From contig OU612071.1 of NCBI GenBank assembly GCA_914767715.1, positions 23,867,681 to 23,931,680 of the forward strand: a stretch of DNA of 64,000 bases. Direction: 5' to 3'. This DNA is from Membranipora membranacea. Lineage: Eukaryota; Bryozoa; Gymnolaemata; Cheilostomatida; Membraniporidae. This document shows positions 46,826-58,300 of this stretch, in pieces. The translations under genes and the position numbers were made by a program. Below the pieces are notes generated by a model. That model searched no databases. It was given only the letters and a program-made list of their open reading frames with translations, and was not told the DNA's origin. Each line of letters opens with the position of its first letter. Position 1 is the stretch's first letter.

Positions 46826-47076
46826 TGTATTGGGATCTATGTAGATTTACTGTAGTTATCTTATCTTTAGTTTATTGCCACAGAGGTTGTACCTAAAATT
46901 AATATTGGTCAAATTTACCATATGTTTTAGGCCACACAAAACTGAATATTAATCTCATCTTTGCTCATAGAAACAGCTCTTCAGATAAGCAAAACACACA
47001 TTACACTAATACACATAATGCAGAAAACAACAATATAGAAACACTTACATATGGTGATGTATCAGGGCATAGCTTA
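46826..47076 (-). repeat. 3' LTR of the Pao element
   Basis: Begins TGTATTGGGATCTATGTAGA (plus strand) and ends ATCAGGGCATAGCTTA; no difference from the 5' LTR was found by eye. Exact ends are uncertain by several bases. Confidence 0.85.
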
Positions 47077-47306
47077 GCAAAATTTCTGTGCACAAAACAT
47101 GTGTCTCCTCAGAACCATCAGAATAGAAAAGAAAAACCACTAATCCAACCTCCTCAAATAAGAGAGCTGTGAGATTTAATTTGGGAGTTACCCTCTATCA
47201 GTGCATGAGAGGATAACTCCTAACACATCGGAGGGGGTGGTGTTGGAAAAATGTGACACCCAAATTATTTCCAAGCCACGATTATAATGCTATGATTCAC
47301 ATGAAA

Positions 47307-48056
47307 CTATTCATTTTCGCTGACAGGTACAAGCAATGCTAACTTGTGAATAGACCTGACCACCCTGGTCGCTTTACACCCCTCATAACGTTGCACAGCC
47401 GATCCTACCCTGAATGTTTTGTATTCCAGACTTACTTTACGAACTCGTCCATCGCACCCAGGATAAACCTCACACACCTTGGCTATATAATATCTTCCTC
47501 TTAACATATTTGAGTCTGCGACTGAAACAACATCACCAACTCTCAAATTCCGATCTGAACCTGAAAACCATTTGCTCTGTTTATAGAGACTAGGTGCATA
47601 TAACTCTGACCACTTGACCCAAAAATCGGAGGCAACTCTCTCAATAGAATCCAAGCGAGATCGTGCACTGGCACTGGCATACTTGAACTGAGGCTGAGCA
47701 GCAACAGGCCTGCCCAAGAGCAAACAGTTAGGAGTGAGTATGTTGATCTCACTGTCAGAACTAGGTAGCGTCCCGATAGGACGCTCATTGAGGATGTTGG
47801 AGCTCTTGGAAAGAATTGTGAGGAATTCGGTAGCAGTAAGCCGCTGATCTGCTATGGCAAAGTGTAGACATCTTTTAACACTTTTCACCAGAGATTCGAC
47901 TGCGCCCTGGGTCCATGGAGCATCAGCTGGGCCAAAGACCCACTCCATACCATTCTCAACTCCGAGCTTATATAGATCATCTCTATTGATCCCTTCCCAT
48001 ATTCGTCTGAGCTCATTATTGGCTCCGACTAGCTGTGTCCCTGGGTCTGAGAACAT
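47307..48056 (-). pseudogene. Pao integrase, C-terminal half
   Basis: A 249-codon frame begins at the second catalytic Asp (MFSDPGTQLVGANN) and includes APWTQGAVESLVKSVK with the catalytic Glu. It continues to the C-terminal strand-rich domain typical of Pao integrases (RVGDVVSVADSNMLRGRY) and ends at a stop before the 3' LTR. It is out of frame with the upstream half because of an indel and small deletion near 48080-48125. Confidence 0.75.
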
Positions 48057-48079
48057 CTTCTTTGGCCAACCACGAACAC

Positions 48080-49255
48080 TTACAAATCTGGTGAGAGCGC
48101 CCAGGAAGCAAACACACCTTCCAAGTGAACAGCCCTGGAGAAGAGATCAGTAAAAATGACACCATACCCTTTTCCATTTACACGCTTCTGCACCTCCCCT
48201 CTAATCTGATAGGGGCCAAACAGATCCACCATGCAATACGTGAACGGAGGAGTACATTGAAGTCTCTCTTTGGGCAGCTGTCCCATAGCCTGACTAAGGA
48301 GTCTAGGGGTTCTCTGTTTACACTTCTGACACTCTCTGCACACTCTGCTAGCAAGGACTGCCCCCTTTGTGGTCCAATACTTGTATCGGAACCTTCCTAA
48401 GGTACCATCACGCCCTCTATGACTGGTTTCGGAGTGGGCATCGACCATCAACAGCTTGGTTAGAGCATGATCAGGACACAAGAGAGTTTGAGGCTCAGTG
48501 CTCAGATGGCTTGACAGCGGGTTCAATCTTGACAACCTGTTACCAACAACAAAGAATCCTTTATCATTGAGTACAGGATGTAGCTGGGAGAACCTTCCCT
48601 TACTCTTTATAACTTCAGCTTTGAGTCTAATCTGAGCATCTTGTAGGATGAGATTAGTAGCTGAATCGATGAGATCGTTAGTAAGGTTGGATGTGCATCC
48701 ACCCTTGAATGACTTAGCACGGACAGCTCCTAACACTCTAGCGAGAGTGAATATAGCTCGTCTGCCCGACTTAAACCTGCTATAGTCTATCAGACTGGGT
48801 ACGACAGTGCTCACAGCATGAGCAGTTGATTTGAGAGTCTTCTCCCCTGGCAGAAGAGCATCTGAGTATTCATACCTCTTAACAGGCCAGGCAGTTTTTG
48901 GACCTGACAGGAATGTTGGGCCTAGCCACCACTCTGACTGAGGGCCAATATCACAAGGCCTCTTTCCTCTTGTAACCCAGTCAGAAGTGTTGGACTTACC
49001 ACTCACCCACATCCACTCACTCATATCTCCATTGGCGGCCCTTTGGATTTCACCAATCCGGACCCCTTCATATAGCTTGAAGCGAGTTGATGTCTTGTTT
49101 ATCATATTCAAGACAGTCTCACTGTCCACAAGATGCACCACCTCAGAGAACTGAACTCTTAGCTCAGATTCTAGAATCTTCCTGGCTCTCTTTGATAGCA
49201 CCGCACCATTGAGCTCCATTTGTGGAGTACTCAACTTTTGCATCGGGGCTATCCT
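48080..49255 (-). pseudogene. Pao RNase H end and integrase N-terminal half
   Basis: Directly continues the RT frame after a single TGA (49256-49258): RIAPMQKLSTPQMELNGAVL is the expected RNase H continuation. Further on come a zinc-binding H-H-C-C module (ETSHRGRDGTLGRFRYKYW, then CRECQKC) and the integrase core start (YCMVDLFGPYQIRG, first Asp; FSRAVHLEG). The frame then breaks before the RFVSVRGWP-like continuation, which lies in the next frame. Confidence 0.75.
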
Positions 49256-52055
49256 TCACTTAGCCAGCACTAACCTGCTCCAAAAGGAGCCATCGGAGAG
49301 AGACCATCTGATATAAGCCGAGAATCCATATGCCAGATCGCTGCCATCTGAGAGTATAATCAGCCTAGGATCACCAACGGCATCAGGTGGAGTAATACAC
49401 CTATCAAACCTGAGAGCACACAACTGAAACATCTGAGAGAAAAACTGAATCCAATCCATCCTTAAATCGTCAGGAAGCCTATCATCCCATCCAAGCTTGA
49501 GGGCCCAGGTGGTCCTCAAGAGAACTTTTGCTTGGAGGGTGAACGGTGATAAGATGCCGAATGGATCGAAAATCCTCATAGTTTGCTCCAGCACTGACCT
49601 TCTAGTGAGAATCTGAGGTATTTCAGAGGGAATATCAGTGACAATGAGGTCAGGCCTGGCAAATACACCCCTCTTTTTTCCAGAGAAATTGATACATGGT
49701 TGGAAGTAAATAACATCTTCAGTGGGTTGCCAGCTGACACCCAAAACCTTCAACTCAGGAGCACTAACACGAACACAACCTCCAATCAACCACTCCTTCA
49801 CATTGAAACCAGCTGAGCTGAGAACATGATCGGTTCGATCTGCCAGAGACTGGGCTTCCTCCACTGTGCCGACAGATGTGATGATATCATCGACATACGT
49901 TGAAGATCTCAACAGTTCTGCCACATCTGGATAATCCTTTTCAAACATCTGTGCTGTGAGGTAAATTGCCTCGGTGCTTATCGCTCCGGCAGGTTTATCA
50001 CCCATATTAACTCGGAGGATAATATACACATCAGGCTCTCTACTATCATCAAGATCTCGCCACAGAAATCTGTGGCAGTGTTGCTCTACTGGGTCTATAT
50101 ATATCGAGTTATACATTTTTCTGATATCTGCTACTACTGACACCGCCCCTTCCCTCCAACAAAGTAAGACACCAAGCAAGTTGTTCAAGTAACTATCGGG
50201 ACCCTTTGCCAGGGCCTTGTTCAGCGAGTGACCTTTATACACTTGGCTGCTATTGAACACTATTCTGACCGGTGTTGATTGGGATTTGGGGTTAGGAACT
50301 GCCAGATGAGAGAGATAAAACACAGGGCCATCCCATGTGTGCAGCTCCTCAGTAGTGAGTTTTTTCGCCACTTGGCGGTTGACCATGTCATTGATCTGAC
50401 TATGATATGTCTCAGCCCAAGAGAGATCTTTACGGAGCTTGCGCTCTGTACTTTTCAGTGCAGCGTACGCTGAAGGGTAGTTATCTGGCAGAACAGATGG
50501 ATCATTCACCCACGGGTACTTTGTTGTCCACAACTTCTTTTCTTGGTCATATCTGAGGTTCGTCCGGATCATGGAGAGCTCTTGTTCCTCTTGGAAGGAA
50601 TAACTGTGCCCGACAATGGGACACTTAGAGCATTTAAATGATCCACATCTGGGATTTACCTCTGTACCAAGCTGCTCTCCAGCTATGAAGTCTTCTATAT
50701 GCGAATGATCAACAAAGGAACGAGCAAGTAGAGACTGACATGATTGGTGCATAACACCACAGTGATACTTATCATTCACAACAGCATGGCAACCGATTAA
50801 ACTTCCACTAACCACCTCTGACTTATCAGCTAAAGGACCCTGAAGAACCATACCAAAGACAGATTGCTTGATTCTCAACTTTCCTACTTGAGCTACAACA
50901 TTACCTGGAGCTATATCCTCATTATCAACACCCACTAAAATATCAACACATTCAGATGAGCGACTCAACTGTTGACAGTCAACGTCTGGGAAAAACTCCC
51001 CAACCATATCAATGTTGGGTATAGGAATAGAATCTGTTATATAATCTACACCATAAACTTCACTAGTCACAACTGATCCGTCTTTAGCTCTCAAATCAAC
51101 CTCAAAGATGTGTGTATCTACCTCACATTCCTTACCGCCCATGAGAGTTATCTCGACTACCACAGGTCTAACCCGCCGTGCATGTAGTTGTTTAACAGCA
51201 TCCTGGGTAATGTACGAGGAATTCGAACCACTATCATAGAATAACACAGCTCTCTTATCTGAACCAACTACACATACCTCTTGTATAGGAAAGAATACTT
51301 GATGAGAGATTGTCTCTGCATGATTGCTTGAACTCACAACAACCTCTTTGCTTACTTTATCACCTGAATTAGTCTTCTTGTCATATTTACATAGGAGAAC
51401 ATGGTGATATTTTTTATCACACTTATGACACTGACTCTTAGAACGACATGAACGAATGAAGTGATTCCCAAGGCACCTGAAACAGGCTTTTTTATCCGAC
51501 ACCAGTTTATATCGATCGTCGACACTACATTTCAGAAAATCGGAACAGGCTGCCGTATCATGATTTGCCTCAGTGTGTATCAGGCATTGAGGTTGAACAG
51601 GCTTCGTATACTCCTTTACCACTGTACTACTAGACCCTGAATCTATAGGTCTCTCCATAGAAGCGGCAGCATAAGTGCGAGCTGCTTTGGTAGTCTGAAT
51701 TCTAGCCTTACCATCGTCTACCTGCACACACTTCTTCTGGCTCTGTCTTTCAGCTAAGCGAGCTACAGCAGATCTACGACCTTCCATGAATCTCATGAAA
51801 CTTGAGAATGGATGAATCTTATCATCTATGGGTAGATTTTCATAGACAACATTCCAGTTCTCACGAACATGTATAGGTAACTTATCAGACAAAGAATCAA
51901 TGTGATTCATAGTTATCGACTTGATCTGTCCAACTTCAGCTAGTTGGCTATAACACATTTCTAACTCATCAGCAAAATCAACAAGACCTTTGTGATCCTC
52001 GGCTTTGATGATTCTTAGTTTACTCAGGTCATCATATATATATTCCATGTTTATT
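49256..52055 (-). pseudogene. Pao gag C-terminus, protease, reverse transcriptase, RNase H
   Basis: A 930-codon open frame from the ATG at 52048, preceded by an acceptor (TTCTTCTCCAG) at 52056. Zinc knuckles (CFRCLGNHFIRSC and CHKCDKKYHHVLLC) are at residues about 189-220. The aspartic protease D-S-G motif (LFYDSGSNSSYI) is at about 272. RT palm motifs follow, with VVADIRKMYNSI (first Asp, about 641) and STYVDDII (YVDD, about 718). The RNase H start (LIILSDGSDLAYG) lies near the end. The frame closes with a TGA where related elements read on. All RT and protease catalytic residues are present. Confidence 0.85.
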
Positions 52056-52291
52056 CTGGAGAAGAATAAGTCCTTAGGACTTGTACCCAGAAAACAGAAA
52101 AATTGATAAAAATATGGTGTAGAATTAAAAAGACATGTAACTAAAAATCAAGAACAATGACAGGTAAAACTACAACGTACACGCAGGCACTAATTAGCAG
52201 TAAAACATTACACAAGTTGATACACAATAGCTAGGAAAAGAAAAGTTAGAACAATGTAGCAGTAGGCTAAAATGAAACCGTCTGAACACAC
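52056..52291 (-). other. Putative intron between gag and pol of the Pao element
   Basis: Minus strand: donor AGCAT|GTGTGT and acceptor TTCTTCTCCAG|AATAAAC with a pyrimidine-rich tract, 236 bp. Removing it joins the gag frame (GKYSDIS) to the pol frame (INMEYIYDDL) in phase. Unspliced RNA stops 11 codons into the intron side (CVQTVSF then stop). Confidence 0.5.
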
Positions 52292-53631
52292 ATGCTAATA
52301 TCACTATACTTCCCATCGAGCCTATTCCACATTCTCACATAAGCATTCGGCTGCGATGAGAAAATAGAACGCACACACTGAAGTGCCTCACCACCCAAAC
52401 TCCGCCTCAGAGCACTAGCTCTATCTTCATCACAATGAAACTCAGAAGCAGCATACCTTCTCCATGCGGTCCGGAACTCGGGCCATTCTCTCTTTGTACC
52501 ATCAAAGGAAGGAGGAGAACATTTTTTGAATTTTGAATTATAATGACTATGAGCTTGAGCAATATGCATACTAGAGGAGGGAGTGTTGTTTGGGTGAATC
52601 GATGGTGGAATATAACCATCATAGGCAGACACAACAGAGAGATCATTGACTCCAGAATACAAGTGAGATCAAGTTAATGCTTGAACTTAAGTGGACATTC
52701 TAAAAGGTAGAAAACTAGACTGAGAAATAACTGACGGCAAACCACTAAGAGCATGTGGTTGAGGAGTGAGTAACTGATTTGGTTGACTCACTAAACTAAC
52801 ATTCGAGGCAATATTAGCTGCTATACTTCTATAAGGCGTGGATACTATGTTACCTGAGCTTGTACTAATAGCACTAGTACCAGTAGTTTGAACAATCACA
52901 TTACTACTGCTGACACTGGAACTTACAATACCACTGGAACTAACCCCTATACTAACATGATCACTGGAACTAACACTGGGTGTTTGTGATGTGTGAGTTG
53001 TAAAGGTTTGTGATGTTGATGTGTCATTAGTAGTGATCGGCTGTGAACCACCCGCCCCAATATCCTCCCCACCAGACAGAGCATTGCTTGTACGTAATCG
53101 AGCTTTAGACAAGGAGAAACTAACCTTACCTAGATATACAATAGCACTCTCTAATTCTGAATTAGTATCGTTATGGATTGAATGATATTGTGCGGATAAC
53201 ATGGATAAATGTTCAATAAATGTGGTGACTCTAGATTTATCAACGGCATCACCGAGTTCATCAAGCTTAGCTATTTGACCTAAAGCTAACTGTATCTCAT
53301 GACCAATGAATGCAGCTTTATGATGAGTATAAGTATCGAGAGCTTTAGCATGAGTTTCGGTAAACGATTCGTAGTATTGTGTGACGTCTAAGCCATTGAC
53401 CACACGGTGTGAATCATAATCACTATCAGCGACCAACTCAGCATATTCATAGTGAGCGTCGCATAAATCAGCATATATAGAGTTGACTTTAGCATACAAA
53501 TCATCAAGGAGCTTTCTATCTAATGGTGAGCATTTACATAGCTGTGTTGTTGTAGAAGTGAGCTTTACTTTGAGCGATGTGCGGACTTTCTTTAGATTAG
53601 CTATCGCGCTTACAACTTCACTATCAGCCAT
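52292..53631 (-). pseudogene. Pao gag, interrupted by two in-frame stops
   Basis: The likely ATG at 53631 (MADSEVVSAIANLKKVR) is 30 bp inside the 5' LTR. The N-terminal half is helical and Ser/Thr-rich toward 52690. TAA at 52687-52689 and TGA at 52669-52671 are in frame, after which the same frame continues with the gag core (KREWPEFRTAWRRYA, GGEALQCVRSIFSSQP, WNRLDGKYSD). The two stops mean a full gag cannot be made without readthrough or a different splice. Confidence 0.7.
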
Positions 53632-53660
53632 GGATTGATATTTCACTGAGCATTATGTAC

Positions 53661-53911
53661 TGTATTGGGATCTATGTAGATTTACTGTAGTTATCTTATC
53701 TTTAGTTTATTGCCACAGAGGTTGTACCTAAAATTAATATTGGTCAAATTTACCATATGTTTTAGGCCACACAAAACTGAATATTAATCTCATCTTTGCT
53801 CATAGAAACAGCTCTTCAGATAAGCAAAACACACATTACACTAATACACATAATGCAGAAAACAACAATATAGAAACACTTACATATGGTGATGTATCAG
53901 GGCATAGCTTA
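53661..53911 (-). repeat. 5' LTR of the Pao element
   Basis: Same sequence as 46826-47076. It lies upstream of gag on the minus strand. Confidence 0.85.
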
Positions 53912-54297
53912 GGATGTTTGAATTTGTCCCGCCCCTCCTTACAACCTAAGAGGTACTAAGACCTGGTGCTGTGCCATACCATTAAGCTACCGCTTCTAAT
54001 TACTTTTAAATGCTGATATTTTCCATAGTTATACTGTCAGGAGACACTGTACAATAATCGATAACTCCATTCATTAACCCTTACAGTTCTCTAGAGTAGA
54101 TGAAAGTGGTAGCTTATGGGGCTGTTACAGCACGTGGCCCTCATACCTCATAGATAGGAAGGGGGAACAATTTCAAACATTATATACAACTTTCACCCAG
54201 AAGCGCTACACATATATCAGTGTAAAAATGTTGCACAACTAACACTACTGCGGAATAAGCTGCCAGGCTATATATAGCTGTAGTCTTTCTGTAGTCT
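53912..54297. other. Gap between Pao element and kinase gene
   Basis: No supported feature. An A-box-like tRNA fragment on the minus strand near 53965-53995 lacks a B box. Confidence 0.35.
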
Positions 54298-55330
54298 TTA
54301 CAGCTGAGTGGCATGTTTACCATTACCAGTTGCTGCCTCTTGTAACAAGCAGGCAGATTCACCCTGCAAAATGAGATATCAATTAGGCTGTTAGTCTCAG
54401 CACTGATATTACATTCAACTTAGTGTCGCATAATGAATATACATAGAAAATTGTCCTGGAAACAGCTAGATGTATGAGTTCTTCATAATTGATCGTCATA
54501 ACGCTTTGTTGCTCTTTTAAGAAAATAAGCTTATTCGCTGGTTAATACACGGCCAAGATAATAAATCAATAAATGATTTATGGGCATTTATTGAAGGAGA
54601 GGCACTCAATAAAACCTGGTTGTGATAAAACCTGCTTGAGTTAATTTTGGACCCCTCAATAATAGCACGCCTAACAAGTGGCTAACAGATTTAATTCTAG
54701 GCGTCAAGGTTATGATAACAGGCCAGCAGCAAAGAAGTCAAGGTCACCAGCCATTACTCAAAAACAAACATGGTAAAATTGTGATTAATGTGTTTATTCG
54801 AATCGCTGTTGTAAAGCTGTTTTCATCAGACTTGGTAGCCTCTATTATTAGCTAATAATAATTTTTAGTGCCATTTCATTCGACTGAATGCACGCCTAGT
54901 AAATATTGTGGTCGCCTTGACAACAGACGTCTATTGACAGGCGAATAAGCTTATTGTAAGACACAAAAATTAAGGTGATTTCCAGACAATGAAGATCATC
55001 ACTGTTTTGATTGTAATTTCCTCATCTTTAGTATATTTCAAGGTCTAGCTTCCAGGTTTTGGATTGGGAAAGGAGATCTTGTGTTAATAAACACAGAATT
55101 TCACATTATATTCCTTCCATTGACTCAGTTGTAAACCAAATGTCTCAAAATCTGTACACAGCTCAGGCATTTAATTATCAGCCCAACATGTATAAGCAAT
55201 TGGAAGAGGGATATTGGTGGCAAGAGTATAAGATTTTGGAGAGTCAATGTCAGATGGTACAAGAAGGCTACAAACAACACGGAGATAAAATTCATGTTTC
55301 TACTTACCTACTACACTCTCCATAGTGTTT
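54298..55330 (-). CDS. Kinase receptor: alternative C-terminal exons
   Basis: After the kinase exon (phase 0, donor GTATGT) two ends are possible. Exon 55330-55308 (acceptor TTATTGCAG, donor GTAAGT) encodes KHYGECSR and terminates whether read through (TAA) or spliced on (TGA). Exon 54363-54298 (acceptor CATTTTGCAG) read in phase 0 gives [20 protein letters not shown] and a stop. Thus skipping or including the 23-bp exon would change the tail. RNA data are lacking. Confidence 0.4.
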
Positions 55331-58300
55331 CTGCAATAATTCAATCTGTTTGATTTGAAATGCAGTTGTGTCAGTTTGTGTCAAGCCCATAAGGTTAACC
55401 ACAAAGAATATCAGATAGCGGATTATGGATAGCCCGTTAGAGGGAATTGTGGATACGTTTTTTATACATACCGGAATATGAACTTCCTCTGCATTTTGTA
55501 CATAGTTGATCGATGGAATGTCTTTGGTGTGTACCCGGCTTCTATCTTTAACAACAGATGACAGATATGTATGAATCTCTGTGAATGTCGGACGTGCATC
55601 TGGATCCTCAACCCAACACTTTAGCATGAATTCATATCTGTAAATATGGTAATATAAAACATGTGGTAATGTGTCTAATAGTTTGCCCATCAATGGTGTT
55701 GTGTTTGCAGGCACAATTATGATAAATACTCAGCAAAACATAGGTGCTTGAAAATTAATTCAATTCTTTTGTCTTATTACTTTAACCAAGGTGGTGACCA
55801 AGAGGTTACACCTTTTACCTTTACCAGTGCTCAACATTTATTTTACTAGCATTACTGGCCATCAGTTAATAAACAATTGACATGTGCACCACTTTTATTG
55901 CAACATTTTAATTTTTTGCGCAATTTCAATCTGAGAATACACTCAAGCTACACCCAAGTTCAAATTATTTGTTTAGATAATATGATAGCATCTACTTTTA
56001 ACAATATACGATTTATTTTACATTCAATAATCAATTATAATCATTAAAACGTATTTTCTGATTATCTTTTTCGTCAACTTAGTTGAAAGTCTTTCTTTGC
56101 ATTTCTTTTGTTTTCACCCGATGGCTGATTTTGTAAAACATTCTCATCAAATGAAAATTATGCCAATAAACCAAAAATCAAAACAGACCATTTTTTTGTC
56201 TTTGAGTGATATTAACGTACACTCTATTATCAAGACAATCACTAATTCAAGTTTGGCTTACATGTTATCAGGTGCATATGTAGGCTTTGGTAATCGGCGT
56301 CCTATCTCTAAGTAAGACCTGGTGTCCCAAGGGTTCACATCTGAGTATGGCTGACTTCCACGAGTGCATATCTCCCACACCAATACTCCATAAGACCACT
56401 GGAACAAATTAATAAGCAAGTTTTAACGTCAAGTTTAAAATTACGCTTGCTCAATGTAGTGGGAGATAGCTAAGTTGGTCAGAGTATCTGACCTGTAAAA
56501 CTCAAGTGTTTGGGGTCCTGAGTCTATATCCCTTATGGTCTACTGACTAATGAGCTAGGTACCCCATAAATTTGAGTGCCGACCTACCTGCAAACTACAA
56601 ACACCATGCCCTTAATCATCAAAAATATATTTAGCTGTCTTTCTACTGAGTCTGTCGATTGATACTTTTTTTGAAAGTGTCTCTTAGGCAAATATACATC
56701 CATCAACAGTGGTGTGATATAAGGCAGTGTTGGTCAAACAAGATATCAAAATTATCCAGATGAAATCATGACTCACCACATCGGATTTAGAGCTAAACTC
56801 TCCGCTGTTACGCAGACTCTCCAGCGCCATCCATTTAATAGGCAGCGGAGTTTGTGAGCTTTCAGCGCAGCGATAATATTCTCTCTCATACACATCTTTG
56901 GAGAGACCAAAATCTGCAATCTTCACTGTAAACTCACTATCCACTCTGAAACAGATATATAACATTGAAACTAGCGCTACTACGTGGATATGGACATATG
57001 GACATATGCATCATATTATATGAAGTGACACCAAGCGTTTATTGCAACTTCATATCTAACATTGGTATCAAATTTACAGAAATATATTGGAGTTGTCCTC
57101 TCATCATATCATGCACATGGTACAAGTCATCCCCACTGCAGTCAGTAAAATTGAACCATCGCAGTTTATGTTTTGAAAATACCACATATGACAACTACAC
57201 AATGCAGGCTTACAGAGTCACTTTTTACTCCATACACTGATTCACAGCTTCGATTTCACAAACAGTATTTTTGGTTTTCAAATTTTGCATTTGATGGCAC
57301 TGTTTAGAAGGATTTATTCTACCTAGCTCTAAAACTCTTTTTAGAGACAAACATCTATTACATTATTACAACAATCAATTAAGACAAAATATCACTACAA
57401 CTTTCAACTCTTTACCAATTAAGATACGCTCAGCAACCAAACTTACTCATTTTAAGCAACAACTATCAAAGCATTTCAAATCCTATTAATTTTTATTAAT
57501 AGTGTACTTTTTTCTTTTTCTTTTTTTTTTATTCTGTCACTGCATGAAAAAGATTGCTAAAGATGATTGTAGATTGACAATCATGAGATATTGTCCAAAA
57601 TTGTGCATGTTTCGGTTTCATGAGATGTTTGAGAAAATTGATACTGGGTGTATTATTCTATCAGGAAAATAATTCAAAATGAATGCAGGTCAGATCATAT
57701 TAATCTACAGCTGTCACTTGTCAATATGACACATCTGTTTTGCAAAAACTCTCGAGGAAATGTTTCCTGTTCACAACGTACAACACATTTCCTCAATACC
57801 TTCTGCTAATTTTTATCAATGAGTTTGATATTGAATTGATATACCACCATTCATGATGATACTATCGCTCTGACTAAACACAATAACAACGATAAGATAG
57901 CAACAATGTACATACAGGCAGTTCCTAGCAGCCAAATCACGATGTACAAACTTCTTAGCGGATAAGTATTCCATCCCACTAGCAATTTGTAGGGCAAAGT
58001 CCATAAGATTGGCAAATGTGAGTTCCTGTAAATAAAAATTCAAAACCTTACTATGAAGTAAATAAGAACAGTGTCAATCCATTGGAAACATGCAGTAAAG
58101 CTAATTTCATCGGCTTTACTTCTTTAGTCCAATCCCCACCCCGCCTTAGCATCATGATAAATTCAACCTCCGCAAAGCAAATGTATAATTGTGCAAGCTT
58201 CTAATTGGCTCAATTAGGACTGATGTGTGCTTGAAGAGTCTCTGCATGAACTCTGAATCTAACATGATATTACTGTGACAGTTTGGTTTGGTTTGGTTTC

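Larger units (their letters stand above)
46826..53911 (-). mobile_element. BEL/Pao LTR retrotransposon
   Basis: A 7.1-kb element on the minus strand. Two direct repeats of about 251 bp (46826-47076 and 53661-53911) read identical. Between them lie gag with an A17-type protease, RT, RNase H and integrase in Pao order. No target-site duplication was recognised: the outer flanks are ...ATTATGTAT on the left and GGATGTTTG... on the right. No convincing primer-binding site follows the 5' LTR. Despite the fresh LTRs, gag has two in-frame stops, pol one TGA and the integrase a frameshift. A spliceable intron separates gag from pol. Confidence 0.9.

Noticed and set aside
46816-46826. ATTATGTA next to both LTRs as a target duplication
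   Set aside because: It lies outside one LTR and inside the other, so it is not a pair of outer flanks; it may be LTR end sequence.
47854-48570. Plus-strand frames over the Pao integrase
   Set aside because: Antisense shadows of the minus-strand pol gene.
53965-53995. tRNA-like A box (TAGCTTAATGGTA) on the minus strand
   Set aside because: No B box or cloverleaf downstream.
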